Shown: positions 23,340 through 35,587, numbered from the stretch's first letter. The stretch: 64,000 nucleotides of DNA from Semisulcospira habei (GCA_036245525.1 BTPG01000005.1:210909552-210973551), one strand, 5' to 3'. Made by a program: numbers and translations. The notes: generated from the letters alone by a model not told the origin.

Positions 23340-24500
23340 AGCGAAGTCAGTTGGTGAAAAAATCTGCGTCAGCGGAGCAGGTAGGGAATGTGGGGGAGCG
23401 AGTACCCGGCCTTCTTTTCCCGGGTTTTTATACTTTGTATTTTCTTCTTTGTCCCTATGTCTGGACACTTACATTTACTTATTCAGGTTCCTACTGACTG
23501 CTTCTCAGTAGGCACGCGTAAGGCTGTAGTTGGTCATTCCTACTGGGTACCCCACAAAACAAAATAGTCCCTTGGTTTCTCAATTTATAGAGGCTCAAAT
23601 GAAACGTCTAAGTATTTCCAGCAATTTATTAAGACGTTCCGATCATTCACCATGTCGGGAAAAAATAGATCTATTCTGGTATTTACTTAGATCTAGCATA
23701 GTCAAGCAGCATTACACATAATAAGCGGATAGTGGACCGTTACTCGCAAACATTCTTCTTTACAATGTCGATATTTAGGCATAATAAATCATATTCCGTG
23801 TCAGATAATGTCATCATATAACATCACTGCAATTCAGAACCGTTCGGTTTATAAAACATTTTCAAATATTCATTCATGAATCTGTATTCGAGCGGAGAGT
23901 TTCGTTTTGAACCAGCAGATCAAAATGGCTGTCTTCAAATGTGAAAGGCTTACACACGAGATAATAAAAGCTTATAACTTCCAAACTGCACTGAAATAAA
24001 ATCTCAGGAAATAATCTGAGTTAAAGATTAGCTACAGAATTTCGATTATAACCACAATTTCTCTTGTAGTTAGTTTTTCTTGCCGATATCAGTAGAAATT
24101 CGATCTCCGCTCGAAAAATTGCCCTTGTCATTATTTCCGGTAAAATTAGCTCCCTACTTCGACTGATAAAGTGCCAATCACCGTCAAGTTTCAGACTGCT
24201 TTCCATAGTTCTAGAATTAAAAGTAATGACAAGTTTTGGCCAAAGTCTTGCGAATTGCATTTAGTGAACTTGAGAAAGCATTCTAAAGCGTCACCAATGG
24301 TAATGAACGACAACAACAAAAATAATGTGAATCGCTTACGAAATCGAGAACGTGTAAGCTATTGGCTTACAATATGCTTGTTGAAATACGCACTTACATA
24401 ACGTCAGTACCAGGATTGTAATCTATCTGTGTCTGCAGCAACAGCAGCAGACTCATCATCTGCGCCACGACAAAACAACAGAATCTGCATTAAATAACCC
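23340..24500. other. No gene or clear repeat seen
   Basis: A/T-rich DNA without a convincing ORF. Confidence 0.5.
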
Positions 24501-24690
24501 TTTGATTGCTATTGTCGCTACCGTTCAGTCGGCGCAAAAGATGCGTAGTGATGTAGTTAGGTAGTGACGTAGTTAGGTAGTGACATAGTTAGGTAGTGAC
24601 GTAGTTAGGTAGTGACATAGTTAGGTAGTGACGTAGTTATGCTTCTTTTCCGCCGAGCGGTACCGTTAGTAGCAGTCAGAGAGTTAACTC
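24499..24690. repeat. TTAA-type element with a 16-bp tandem array
   Basis: AACCCTTTGATTGCTATTGT at the left and AGCAGTCAGAGAGTTAA at the right surround about six units of GACGTAGTTAGGTAGT (24545-24640). Confidence 0.6.
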
Positions 24691-25655
24691 ATTCTGCCCG
24701 CGACACACCGCCACCAAGATATGGCTCGACCATGATAGCTCAAGTTAGCGGCAGAATAGCTTGGCGCCTTATAGGCGCCAAGCTATTCCGCCTCCACCCT
24801 TGAACTATTATGGTCGATCTGTCTCTTGAATTGTAATGCAGTCCTCAGAGGAACAACTGAAAGGCAGGCAATCTCCCTCAGCTTCCTTGTTATGCCCAGC
24901 AACAAGGTCAGGGTCAGCTTGGGACATCTTGGCACTCAGACGTCATCGATTATAGAAGCTGTGCGTCGATTGGCTGCGACTCCCTTCCTTCAAAATGACG
25001 CACGCAACTGATCAGTAATCTGCGGCAGTTCTGTTGGCATCGATACAAAGAGGAACTCGTTTATTAGTCCCTGGTTACCCCTGACCCACAATTCCTGGCC
25101 GTTGATTGATCCGTTGTTGCGGCTGTCAACAGGCTAACCTGTGATTGGCCAATCACATTTCATCCTCTTCTGCAACACATATTTTGTGAAATGATTCGTC
25201 ATTTTCAGGTTTTGTTTTTCTGGTCATTAGGCTGTCGTTTTTATACCCCTTTCACTATAATAGTCACAGCGCCAACTACGACACAAAAATCTATGAACCA
25301 AACAGCGCAAGGGTAGTGCCTCCCTGAGAATAGCTTGGCGCCTGTGAAGGGGCCAAGTTAATCAGGCACTGCCCTTGCGTTACCGTGTTCAAGCCATTTC
25401 TTACGTGAAGTAATTTCTTGCGTCAGGTCATTTCCTACGCAATTCCGTCTACGCTGAATCCTGAGCCTGTTGTTCATAAAAAAGGCAAAGAGTTATTCCT
25501 CTTTCCCGGATGTGTTCTACCAGGCGCGTGCGCCGCACTCTCAAGGGACACAACCATAACATAGTATCTTCACACGCATCGTATATTCAGGAAGTGAACA
25601 TAATCAGTCCAAACTACCACAAGGTGGCTCGTAAATTCAAGATCTGGGGTCAGTT

Positions 25656-25770
25656 GCATGAGTGAGCTTAGTCTTGCGCCAGCCACTAAACAAGGTGCTC
25701 CGCGACAACGGAGCACCTTGCTTAGTGGCTGGCGCAGGACTAAGCTCAGGAATAAGCTCGCTCATACAAG
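25656..25770. repeat. Palindrome, AGCTTAGTCCTGCGCC family
   Basis: Arms TGAGCTTAGTCTTGCGCCAG and its reverse complement meet at GGTGCTCCGCGACAACGGAG. A single arm is at about 9915-9985 and a diverged one near 30275-30355. Confidence 0.65.
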
Positions 25771-26201
25771 ATGACCCCTGCCTAGTCATCGATGACGTAG
25801 TTGGTCCGTGCGCGGCTGTTGGCGTCAAGCTGCCGGCATCGGTCTATGGGCGTTTCGCGCACTGGGTGATTCTGACGTGGCTGTTGTATCCCCAATGGTG
25901 TCCTGTCGCCGGTGTAGTCACGGACGATAAACGGTGGAATTTTTCACCAGAGTTACATGAACAGGAAGGACACTGAACTCACCAGGGACGTTCTGGAACT
26001 TCCTGGTCCGGGTCAGTTGTTCAGATAATGCCTTTGGGGGTGGGTGGGGGGTGGGGGTGGGTGGGGGGTGGGTGGGGTGGGTGGGTGGGGTGGGTGGGGG
26101 GTGGATCAGTCGTTCATACATAACTAGAAAGGTCCACGAGGCTCTGTAGACCGTATTTGTATTTGCGTAGCCAGAGGGCTCCCGAGGATCTATGCGTGCT
26201 G

Positions 26202-26518
26202 CTTAACCCATTCAGCCCCGACCCACTACAGCAGGAGATTGGTTGACCATGATAATTCAAGGGTAGTGCCAGATTAGCATGGCGCCATCTGGATCGACCA
26301 TGATAATTCAAGGGTAGTGCCAGATTAGCATGGCGCCATCTGGATCGAACATGATAATTCAAGGGTAGTGCCAGGTTAGCTTGGCGCCTGATGGCGCCAA
26401 GCTAATCTGGCACTACCCTTGAATTATCATGGTCGATCCGTCTCCTGCAACTGGTACATGGTGGTTAGGTGACATCTCCAAAAGTTGGGAAATGCTGTCG
26501 TGGGGTTAACTGGGTTAA
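26202..26518. mobile_element. GGCGCC-type MITE with the left arm triplicated
   Basis: The left-arm unit, from GACCATGATAATTCAAGGGT to GGCGCCATCTGGATCG, occurs three times before one full right arm (about 26390-26440). TTAACCC ends are present on the left and GGGTTAA twice on the right. Confidence 0.65.
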
Positions 26519-27080
26519 CCGCTTGACTGCTGCTGACCATCCCGTTCAGCAGTAGCAGTCATGGGGTTAACCAAGCGTCTTTTTCTTCCAACAGTGTCAT
26601 AAACAGCGGACAAGTGGTTAATTGGTGTGGCAACGCTAAAACATCAATAATTACCACATCATGCACGTTTCGCACACTGAGTCCCGAAAAAGAAATTGTC
26701 AAATGTGGGTGTTGTCATCAAAAGACTATGGGGCCTACACACATCTTAGGAGACGGATGCATCGTGTATGATGGTTCAAGCCTCTCTCTCCTGGATGCTT
26801 GCCGGTTATTCTATAAAGATAAAAGATAATTGAACGCACTGAATTTATGTGTGTATGCCTAGTTATAAATTTATAAACTGTGTTGTACTTGTCCTTTCTA
26901 AGCGAGTTTTTAACGTTGAGTATTAGTTTGTTGTTCTAATTGAGGATTTGCCGACAGATGTCTTTCCTTCATGGTTGTGGTTCTCATTGCTGCATGTTTC
27001 AGTTGGACGAGTTCACCCCTTCTTGCCTAGCCACTTGATACGTCAGATGCTAGTCAGTAAACAGCCATGTTCACAACACC
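26519..27080. other. No gene seen
   Basis: A short GAC-rich half hairpin at about 26519-26570, then unremarkable DNA. Confidence 0.45.
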
Positions 27081-27187
27081 ACCCATCTAAAGAGGCATAG
27101 ATCCTCATGTGCCCCCGCAGTTGCACTAACTTACCGCAGTTGCGGGGGGCACGTGAGGATCTATGCCTCTTGCTGAACTCATTTAAC

Positions 27188-27584
27188 GGGGCGGTCCGTG
27201 GCGCAGTGGTTAAGGTGCCTGCCACCAATGCCAAAGGTGCGACTGAGGTTCGAAAACGGGTTCCGGCGTCGGACTTTTCTCCTCTGGTAAGTGTCACCGT
27301 TAATTCGGGCGGACGGTCGGGGGTTCTTTCTCCGGGTACTCCGGTTCTTCCACCCCCACCCACTTTGGTACCGGTTTCAGGCCACTTTACAAATTTCAAA
27401 TACAAGCGACCAAAAATCTCTGTAACTTCAGTAGCGGAACGGGCCCTTCGTCTGTCTTGTACTGTGTTTGTCTTAAATGGCGTAAATCCGTGTCTGTTAC
27501 GTGAGTGTGCGTGTTGGGTTTCAGTTCGCGGCGCTTTGAGTCGATTTGCCCAAACATTGAGAAAAAGCGCCTATATAATAACGG

Positions 27585-27618
<34 letters not shown>

Positions 27619-27620
27619 TA
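27188..27620 (+). mobile_element. tRNA-derived SINE, family 1
   Basis: Head GGTCCGTGGCGCAGTGGTTA (A box) with GAGGTTCGAAAAC near the B-box position; body with TTCTCCTCTGGTAAGTGTCA; tail GCGCCTATATAATAAC followed by (ATT)n to about 27619. The tail style matches the L2-like LINE fragment at 33865-34385. Confidence 0.72.
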
Positions 27621-28130
27621 TATAATGTGGTTTTAGTTTTTATTTATTTGTTTATTTTTTTTATTTCTGTTTTTCAGAGAGAAGAGTTGACTTGCGTTGT
27701 ATCTGCGCTGACTATTAGAACTCTCGAGGCGTGGTGCCCTCAGCAGGTTTCATGGCTTATACGTCACATAATTATAAGGTCCCGTGCCGAACGAGTATAA
27801 TGACCTACACTACGCCGGTCCCTGTGGTCAAGCATGATTCGGTCTCGCCAAGGTCAAAGTGATGAGAAAATCGATTGACCGGACTGGACACAATGCAGCT
27901 CAATCGCCGTTGACTGAACAGCCATGCTGATCTCATCATAGAGCCGTGGTACACAAGCTGCGGACGAGATACAGATTATACATGATGTGAGGGTGGTTGA
28001 GGGGATAGCCAACTCAATGGTGGAAGGGGCTGCAATTCAGCTAGCGACCAGCGGACTTTAAAAAAAAAAAAAAATGACACAAGAAAGTGTGGAGTGGGTT
28101 CGATCCCACTGGAGTGGTTACACCCATAAT
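27621..28130. other. No gene seen
   Basis: Unremarkable DNA ending in a short A tract at about 28060-28073. Confidence 0.45.
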
Positions 28131-28134
28131 TTAA

Positions 28135-28330
28135 CCCGTTCGCTGCCAGTGATCAAGAATTTCGCTTCAGAAAAGGACTGCACACCTTCGCGTGAAGAAC
28201 ACAGATGTAGGCTAAATAATAACAGGACAAAAGTAAACACAAACAACACAGGATTAACAAGAGACATAAATCCTCATGAGCCCCCGCGACTGCGGGGGCT
28301 CATGAGGGTTTATGTCTCTTGCAGCCGGGT
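28135..28330. mobile_element. CATAGATCCTCATGAG-type hairpin MITE
   Basis: Shoulder TTAACCCGTTCGCTGCCAGT at about 28132, stem CATAAATCCTCATGAGCCCC at 28264-28320. Confidence 0.6.
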
Positions 28331-28477
28331 AATTCGCCTTGCTCTCGAGCCAACACGGTCTTTCAAGCAAGTTATGTGGCGTTTAGCGTCAAGCAGACTA
28401 CCACGCTCGTCTCACGGCGGGTTCGCCGGGGATTTTCGAAGGGTACTATCCCTCGGGGAAGGCGCATCGCCGCAAGT

Positions 28478-28699
28478 TAGTCCAGGGAAAAAAGACGGGC
28501 TTGTTCCATAGCATGTCCGTTGAAAGGTCCTGGTAAAACAAAGTGGCGTAGTTGCAGTGCGCTTGAATTGATCAGTGTTCAGGTCGTATTCCATAGGCAA
28601 TAGATTTCCCTATGCCCCATAACCCGCCCGTCAGGGCCGTCCATTAACACTTCGGTGCCGTGGACGTTGAACCCCGAACTAACCAACCAACCAACCATC
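28478..28699 (+). mobile_element. SINE family 2, 5'-shortened or diverged copy
   Basis: Shares AGCATGTCCGTTGAAAG, GATCAGTGTTCAGGTCGTA and CCCGCCCGTCAGGGC with 15445-15770 and ends in an (AACC)n tail at 28676-28699. The tRNA-like head is not recognisable. Confidence 0.7.
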
Positions 28700-28747
28700 G
28701 CCGCAAGTGCAGCGCTACAAACCCTGCATACGCATCAGTTTTTCTTA

Positions 28748-29126
28748 AGTCCCTTCTATTTATAGAAGGGCATTTTGAAGCACACGCTCACATATGCACA
28801 TACATACGCACACACATACATACGCACATACATACGCACATACGGCGCTTCGCACCAAATGTACGTTCAACAGCGAAGTTAGCTTAACTAGACATGACGT
28901 GAGTTTTATCTTGTTACTTCAATTGTTAGAGGTTTAGCCTGCCCGCCTTTGACATCATGGACATGCTATTAAATTCGCCCCACCGCGACCCGTCCTATAA
29001 AGTCCCTTCTATAAATAGAAGGGAGTTAATAAAACAGTAAAACAATCTTGACATCTGGAGAAAGTCAGTCGGTGACGTACAAGAGGCATCTCTGTCACCA
29101 CGTAGACATATCCTAAATATGACATA

Positions 29127-29220
<94 letters not shown>

Positions 29221-29700
29221 GCTTGCTCGTTCTTTCTCTCACATATGCGTGCAAATCCAAAAGGCATAGATATTCATGTGCCCGGAGGGTTCATGAACAT
29301 CTATGCCTCATGTGGGTGTTTGGAGCGCGGGCATGCACGCACGCACACACATACACACACATCGACGCGCTTTCAGAAGAGCATGCAGGTGTACTTAATA
29401 TAGCATGTACCTAGGTAAAGTCAACCTGCTTTCACACAAATTATAGCAAGACTGTAATTGTACCGTGCAATTCTAGTTTTGTCACCATTTTCCAATGGCT
29501 TGAAGCAAAAGCGAAACTCATATCACGTTTGACAACCAATGACGCGTATGCACTGCGCGCGCCCCTTCACTATGGCGCATTGGCACATCTGCGAGGCTTT
29601 ACAAAAGTAGGTATTACAACATCAGAATCAAGTCAAAGACAAAAGGTAGAGTCCCTTTACAACGAAGACAGCTCTCATATAGAAGGGACTTTGTGGGTTA
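28748..29700. repeat. AGTCCCTTCTATTTATAG hairpins and a (TC)n tract
   Basis: Short hairpins AGTCCCTTCTATTTATAGAA at 28748 and 28998 and an inverted half at about 29679 (TATAGAAGGGACTTTG) mark a diverged foldback family. A (TC)n microsatellite fills 29130-29219, and a CATAGAT-type hairpin lies at 29262-29312. Confidence 0.5.
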
Positions 29701-30554
29701 TGGTTCATCCCATCTTGTTGTTCTTGGTCTCAAGTTTGTCCACTTTCGTTGGTAGATAGACGCTGGTACACAAAGCTATGCAATCAACCCAGTGCGAAAA
29801 AGGGGGCCGACGTCAGCCAGAGGACAACTGCACACTGGGACCTATTGTGGTCCGTATCATAACTACGATACCACGACATTGATGGGAACAGAAGAATTTG
29901 TTAGTGATACCGTAGAAAGATTCACATGGACATAAAACAAACAAACAAACAAAAAACCACCTGCATTTCTCCAACCTCGGCTCCTAACGTGGGAAATACT
30001 TCTTTCACATCTGAAGGTCGCTGAAGGTTAAGCTACATTTTAGCTGTCATGGGCGACCCATGAATTGCCTGTAGTGTTCGCTGATTATGTAACGCTGGCC
30101 TATGATTTTTGGACCCAGTACACAAAGGCCACGGATCTGCACGTGCCCACTGCGGCCTACTTCGGCCCGATGACTTTTTGCGTTCTGAAGATCTTACAGA
30201 AAAAAATATTTTATATCGGCATTGGAGCACCTTACCCAGTGCGCAAACTGGCCATCGGCCCGACGGCCCAGGCTTTTGCACTTGGGTAGCGGCTGGCACA
30301 GGAAATAATTATGGGTCAGCAGCAAAATCAGACTAATAAGCTCACTCGTGCAACCGGCCCCTTGTGCGTAAGATCCAAAATCACAGACCATCACACAAAT
30401 GACTTTCATAGCTACTCTCAGTGCACGTGATGCCGGAACGTGCCGGACGTTTTCCGGCGTTGCCCGTTCGACACACAGGAAGGTTCAAGAACTGCCGGCA
30501 TGTGAATACAATAAGACTGCATTTCCGCAGCATATTCTTCCTCTTTTTTCTTTG

Positions 30555-30768
30555 TTAACTCATTCTACCCCAGACACACCACAGCAAGATAAGGATCGAC
30601 CATGATAGTTCAAGTGTGATGCCAGAATAGCTTGGCGCCCATGGGCGCCAAGCTATTCTGGCATCACCCTTGAACTACCATGGTCGCTCTGTGTCCTGCA
30701 CTGCAATGCAGTCTTCAGAGGATAATGGCAAAATTTAAGGAATTCGGTGTTGGGGTACAATGAGTTAA
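30555..30768. mobile_element. GGCGCC-type MITE, CTACCCC-ended subfamily
   Basis: TTAACTCATTCTACCCCAGA at the left, GGGGTACAATGAGTTAA at the right, stem about 30596-30690. The same subfamily occurs at 12600, 61720 and 62566. Confidence 0.7.
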
Positions 30769-30924
30769 GCTGGACCTCCTGTCGCCCAATGCGGCGGCAC
30801 TGGCCGAATGACATGTTGGCGTCATTTGAGCTAGGGATTGAACAAGATAATGCGTTCTTGGCTTTTCCATTGTCGTGGCGAGATGGCTTTCGTGGCCTGC
30901 TTTGGTATCACTTGAAACGCTTGA

Positions 30925-31110
30925 CAGCCGAGAAAACGCGAACACAATCCAACTGCAAGACTAGACATAGATCCGCATGAGCCCCCGCATTCGCGGGGGC
31001 TCGTGAGGATCTATGCCTCTTGGTAAAACCACTTTGAATTCAGACGTGCCTGGGACTGCGCTGGCGCTCTTTGGTCACTAGTTTTGAATTAACAGCGATT
31101 GCAGAAACAC
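30925..31110. mobile_element. CATAGATCCTCATGAG-type hairpin MITE
   Basis: Stem CATAGATCCGCATGAGCCCC with a CATTCG apex at 30966-31022; ends degraded. Confidence 0.6.
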
Positions 31111-31269
31111 AATCTAATAACTAATTCACTCATCTTGACCGAGAATTTTCCACGCCAGACTGACCCTGGTCGATTTCGCGTGTCTAGTCATTCTCGCATG
31201 CAAAGACTAAAAAATATCGTCTTCGGTGATACAAGTACAAATTAGGCCCAGAATCTTGTTCTTATGCCA

Positions 31270-31273
<4 letters not shown>

Positions 31274-31318
<45 letters not shown>

Positions 31319-31437
31319 GGCGTGTGTGTGCGCGTGTATGTGTATATGCGTGTGTGCGCGTGTGTGTGTGTGTGTGTGTATAAATCGGTATTCGTATACT
31401 TGTGTGTGTGTGTGTGTGTGTGCGTGCGTGCGTGAGT
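31274..31437. repeat. (TG)n microsatellite
   Basis: TG tract with CG, TA and TATAAATC interruptions. Confidence 0.95.
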
Positions 31438-31509
31438 TAGCCCGCACGCGTGCTTACCAATGTTTGTCAGTGTTTGCCTGTCTGTCAGCGTGCGCGTTTG
31501 TCTTCTTAA

Positions 31510-32122
31510 AGCATGTTCTTAATCAAACGAACTTTAGTTCGTGAACTCTGACGAACTAGAGTTCACGATCTTGGACGAACCAGATTGGTTCTTAATTGGA
31601 CAATCTAAAGATTCGGCGAACCTAGTTCGAAGTAGTTCACGAACCTCGGCAAACCATAGTTCGCTGTCGGAAAAGGTTCGCTGAACGTGTTGAGCAAACC
31701 AAGGCGAACCTTTTCTCTGATTGGTCAAAACGTTTACCCTCTTCTGCGTTGGAGATAAGAAGACAGTCACCGATACAAACAAATATGGCGGACAGCGATA
31801 TTTCACTCGTGCGAAGAACAAGACCTATTTTTATTGATTTGTGGGAGGCGCAACGCTGTTTGTCGGGTCGCTACTGCAAGGAGTACAAAAACAAACATGG
31901 TTCAAATCGCGAAGCGGCATATCGGCAGCCATTTTGAACACCTTCGCAGACAGTAAGTACGCCGAATCAAGCACTTCAGTTAAGAAAGAGAACCATGGCA
32001 AACCTGGTTTGCTGATATTCGCCTAAGTTCGTTCAACCTCAATTAAGAAACAAACCAAAAGATCGCCGATCTTCTCCGATCTAGGTTTGCCGATCAAAAG
32101 TTCGTTTGATTAAGAACATGCT
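31510..32122. mobile_element. PIF/Harbinger-like non-autonomous element
   Basis: The left end AGCATGTTCTTAATCAAACG (31510) is repeated inverted at the right end (to 32122), and a 3-bp TAA flanks both sides (31507-31509 and 32123-32125). This fits the PIF/Harbinger target preference (TWA). The interior has further GTTCG-rich inverted repeats and a short plus-strand ORF listed separately. Confidence 0.65.
31785..31937 (+). pseudogene. Myb/SANT-like (MADF-type) domain remnant
   Basis: From the ATG at 31785 about 50 codons run to a stop at 31935. The peptide has the pattern F-I-D-L-W-E-x(4)-L followed by a K-E-Y-K-N-K step, like the first helix and turn of MADF/Myb-SANT DNA-binding domains. PIF/Harbinger elements normally encode such a Myb-like partner of the transposase, so this is probably what is left of it. 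No transposase remains. The match is short, so it could be chance. Confidence 0.4.
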
Positions 32123-32214
32123 TAACACATCTCCTCGAAACGATGCTCATTTTTTTGGAGGCATTCATGTTTCAACATTTCCTCTGTTCGCTCGCGCCGC
32201 ATTCACACCGGAGC

Positions 32215-32285
32215 TGCAAGAGGCATAGATTCTCATAAGCCCCAGCGAATGCGGGGGCTCATGAGAATCTATACCTCTTGTTGAA
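32215..32285. mobile_element. CATAGATCCTCATGAG-type hairpin
   Basis: Stem AGAGGCATAGATTCTCATAA against CTCATGAGAATCTATACCTC with a GCGAATGC apex. Confidence 0.6.
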
Positions 32286-32464
32286 ATAATGTACGTCTTC
32301 CTTCCTTACACGGGGGAGGTGGTTTAGTATCAGCCAATTCAGTGATGCCCCTGGCGACTGAAAGCCGGCTTGCAAAACTGCTTACCTCCAACATTGCTAT
32401 GACTGACTGTTTGCGGCCAGAATACTCTTCCTCCGGGGAAAACATGACTATTATATCTCCCGTG

Positions 32465-32620
32465 TAGACTTTGCACGACTGGCCACGCACTTGACATCCG
32501 ATATGGGGTTATGGTGTTATGGCATCCTCTGAATGGCGCGCAGTGCCAGTACTGAAGAGCATTCGGTTTCGCGGCCGACAGCGATTGAAAAAATCTCGAC
32601 CTGTTTCATTATGTAGGATG
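32465..32620. repeat. Dispersed repeat shared with 57040-57230
   Basis: ACTTGACATCCGATATGGGG and a CATCCTCTGAATGGCGCGCA segment recur at 57050-57110 in the same order with small changes. Confidence 0.5.
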
Positions 32621-32790
32621 TGTGTGCCATGCTGCGTTTTTGCTGTATGGCATAGTTATACTGCCGTTTGACCTACAGCCCCAAAACCAATATTTGTTTG
32701 ACCCTTTGTGGCCGAAGGGGTGAGGAATGAAAAGGGGTGGGGTGGCCCCGGCCGGGAGAGGGGTGTCATAGAAATTGTCGCAGTGCAGCT

Positions 32791-32794
<4 letters not shown>

Positions 32795-32878
<84 letters not shown>

Positions 32879-32895
32879 ACACACACCACACACAC
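32795..32895. repeat. (TC)n-(AC)n compound microsatellite
   Basis: A TC tract passes directly into an AC tract at about 32840. Confidence 0.95.
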
Positions 32896-33054
32896 ACCCC
32901 ACGCATGTCACAGCGCAATACTGACTCTATGCAGACAACCCTGACACTGATGAAAACCAGTCAATTTCTGACATTTCGACTTTATTGTAGGACTGAGACA
33001 ACACGCACGCGGCACCAACTACCTTCTTTGCCAGAGGACCAAAATAAATAGGCC

Positions 33055-33130
33055 CGGCAAGACTCAAGCATAGACCGTGCGCCCCCGCATATGCGGGGGC
33101 GCATGAGGGTCTATGTTACTTACAGCTGGA
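33055..33130. mobile_element. CATAGATCCTCATGAG-type hairpin, diverged
   Basis: CATAGACCGTGCGCCCCCGC against GCGGGGGCGCATGAGGGTCT. Confidence 0.5.
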
Positions 33131-33344
33131 TGTCGTTCGACACAGGAATGTGTATGTGTCAATAAAAACCACAAACTACTGACGTAGACAAGCCACTCAT
33201 ACGAAGTGTTTCAGACAGCTAGGTATGACAGTAATGATATGGACAGTCATCGTGCTGTCTGAGTTGCTGAGTTAGTTGCACGTTGTCAGGAATCAAATAT
33301 GGGTACAGCGGGACCTGTCTTGCGCGGCCACCGTCATCAGATGT

Positions 33345-33420
33345 CACCTGTCATTAAAGACCAGCATTTACGTGGCTGTCGCCACCTCAATGATGGTCTT
33401 TAATGACAGGTGACAATTTT
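33345..33420. repeat. CATTAAAGACCAGC hairpin
   Basis: Arms CACCTGTCATTAAAGACCAG and GGTCTTTAATGACAGGTG around a GTGGC...GCCAC loop. Confidence 0.65.
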
Positions 33421-33864
33421 TTTGTTGTTCAAGACTTCCCTCGAGAGAGCAGCTGTCTTTCAGACCAATTTTTTACTTGCCAAAAAAAAAAAAATAATAA
33501 AAAATAAAATGGTTTGTTTAAACTTGCTTTTACTGTATCACAGATCAGGAATATCACAAATAATTGCCATACAGCCTTCGTGGTAAAAGTGTCATTCAAT
33601 GTAAATAATGGAGATAGCACAAATTTAGACTGACATTATTTCAAACAGTAAAAGTAAAAGCCAAATTATTGCAGCAATAAGCAATACTTGTTCAAATTAA
33701 CAACCAAGCAAACAACAAGAATAAAATCAAACAATTACGTAGCAATACGCACGTACAAAATTAATAGTTGCTCTTTCAGTCTTAAAATGACTGAATGACT
33801 AATGAACTACTACAGTGCACACAGACCAGCGTTGTACAAAATCTCAGTTGATTGCTACAGACAA

Positions 33865-34385
33865 TATAATAATAAAAATAATAATTACGGTATTTATAAT
33901 GCGCTTATCTTATAATAATTATAACTCTAAGCGCGCACTCACAACTCGCGCACGCATGCGCACGCTTTAGACAATGACTCACGCACCACAAATAGTGAAA
34001 TACATTACGACAGTCAGCTTGGGGTGGGGAGGGTGGTGATATAGTGCTAAAACTGTTGAAAGAGGTGAGTTTTGAGGGCGGACTGGAAGGAGGAGAGAGA
34101 GTGTTTCTGACGGAGAGAGAGTGGGAGAGTGTTCCAGGTGGATGGACCGTAGACGGAGAAGGAGCGGGGGCCGAAAGTGTTGAGTTTGGTGCGAGGAATG
34201 TGGAGGCGGAGAGGGTCAGAGGCCGAGCGGAGGGAGCGGGTAGGGGTGAAGTAAGTTGGAGAGATAGGCAGGAGCGCAGTTGTTCAGGGATTTGTAACAG
34301 AGAGACAGAATCTTGTAATGGATGCGTTGGGGGATGGGGAGCCAGTGAAGGAGTTTGAGCAGGGGAGTGACGTGGTCGGATTTTT
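33865..34385 (-). mobile_element. 3' fragment of an L2/CR1-like non-LTR retrotransposon
   Basis: Minus-strand translation gives conserved C-terminal blocks of such reverse transcriptases: VTPLLKLLHWLPI, a HYKILSLCYKSLN stretch and a WNTLPLSLR stretch, near 34060-34380, interrupted by stops. It runs down to an A/T-rich 3' end with (ATT)n at about 33865-33890, the same tail style as SINE family 1. All 5' sequence is missing. Confidence 0.65.
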
Positions 34386-34479
34386 TCTTTCTGAAAAAGA
34401 CGCCTAACCCTGCGTCTTATTTTCGCCGAGAGGAATCGTCATTAACAGTGAAGGTGTTAACCTGTATTAACTTACTCAA

Positions 34480-34556
34480 GCCGCCCCGCATCAATAGCCG
34501 CGGAAGTCTCGTATACTTTCGCCGCTATTGATGCGGGGCGCCTCCAATGAGCTAGC
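34480..34556. repeat. Hairpin, GCCCCGCATCAATAGC family
   Basis: CCGCCCCGCATCAATAGCCG against CGCTATTGATGCGGGGCGCC, 75-80 bp. Confidence 0.65.
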
Positions 34557-35227
34557 CGCGCGGGCCTGTTTTTATGACCCTGTTCAAGCGCACCATCACA
34601 GCTAGGAAATCACCACGAAATTCAACACGAAGCGGAAACAATACGAAATCCATCATCCATCCAAAAACACTAGTTATTGCACTCGTAACATGAGAGGCGG
34701 CAAAGTACTCCTGTCTTGTTGGAAGCGGTGATTGCGGATGGTTCCGGCGCGAATATGACGATGGGGGGGGGGGGGGGGGGGGGGGGAAAGGATTGCTTTC
34801 GTAATCAGATAGTTATCTGGACACATTATTCTCCGGCACGCCCGATAAACCTGCGGGCGGGAAGATTCTAGAACCGTCCCAGCATTGAGAAAGTTCATCT
34901 GGCCGAAGTTGGACGCAGTGGGCCCGGGCCCACTGCGTCCAACATCGGCCCGATGAACTTTTGCTTTTGCGCACTCACTGGGAGGTAGTAGAATACTGGA
35001 AAACCTGAGAATCTCCTCAGTTTGAGAAACAGATGTGAATGTGACCAGTTTGTGGCAGCACCGCGTGCAAAAGGTTCTCGGGCAGATGTCGGCATTAGTT
35101 TGGCTCATGCGGACTTTAGCCTGCCTAGGGACATTTTGCATGCCCAGTAGAGGACGGGAATCGGTCTAGAATCTTCCGCTCCGAGTCCGAAAACCCACAA
35201 CCCCCATAGAGCGCAGCCCGCACAGAC

Positions 35228-35390
35228 AGCAGGGCGGCTCGGTGGTAGAGCGTTCGACGTGACTCTCGTCCAAAAGGTCCCGGAGTCGAATCCAGCTGGT
35301 GTCAAAATTTGTTCAAACGCTGTTCCGTGCCCCGTCTTTGAAATCACCATCGTGGTGGACAAAAGACGTTAAGCCTTAAATCTTTAACTT
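35228..35390 (+). mobile_element. tRNA-like SINE fragment
   Basis: GGCGGCTCGGTGGTAGAGCG resembles an A box and GGAGTCGAATCC a B box. It ends GGACAAAAGACGTTAAGCC. One diverged copy. Confidence 0.45.
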
Positions 35391-35587
35391 TTTTTTAAAA
35401 CCCCATATCTCTTATGGCTACTTGTCTGAAAGAGAACTCATTCTCAGTTACCGAAAATGTACAATTAACACGAAACGCGCGTGTCTGTTGCTTGCCGCGG
35501 TCTCTACATTGAGACATGATCTGATCTGGCAGACACTGGTTTAGCAGCGCACAAGGCCATCACACACAGTGAGCCAACAACTCAGCT

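Noticed and set aside
25662..25976. 104-residue plus-strand ORF
   Set aside because: Its first third is a palindromic repeat and the rest has no known pattern.
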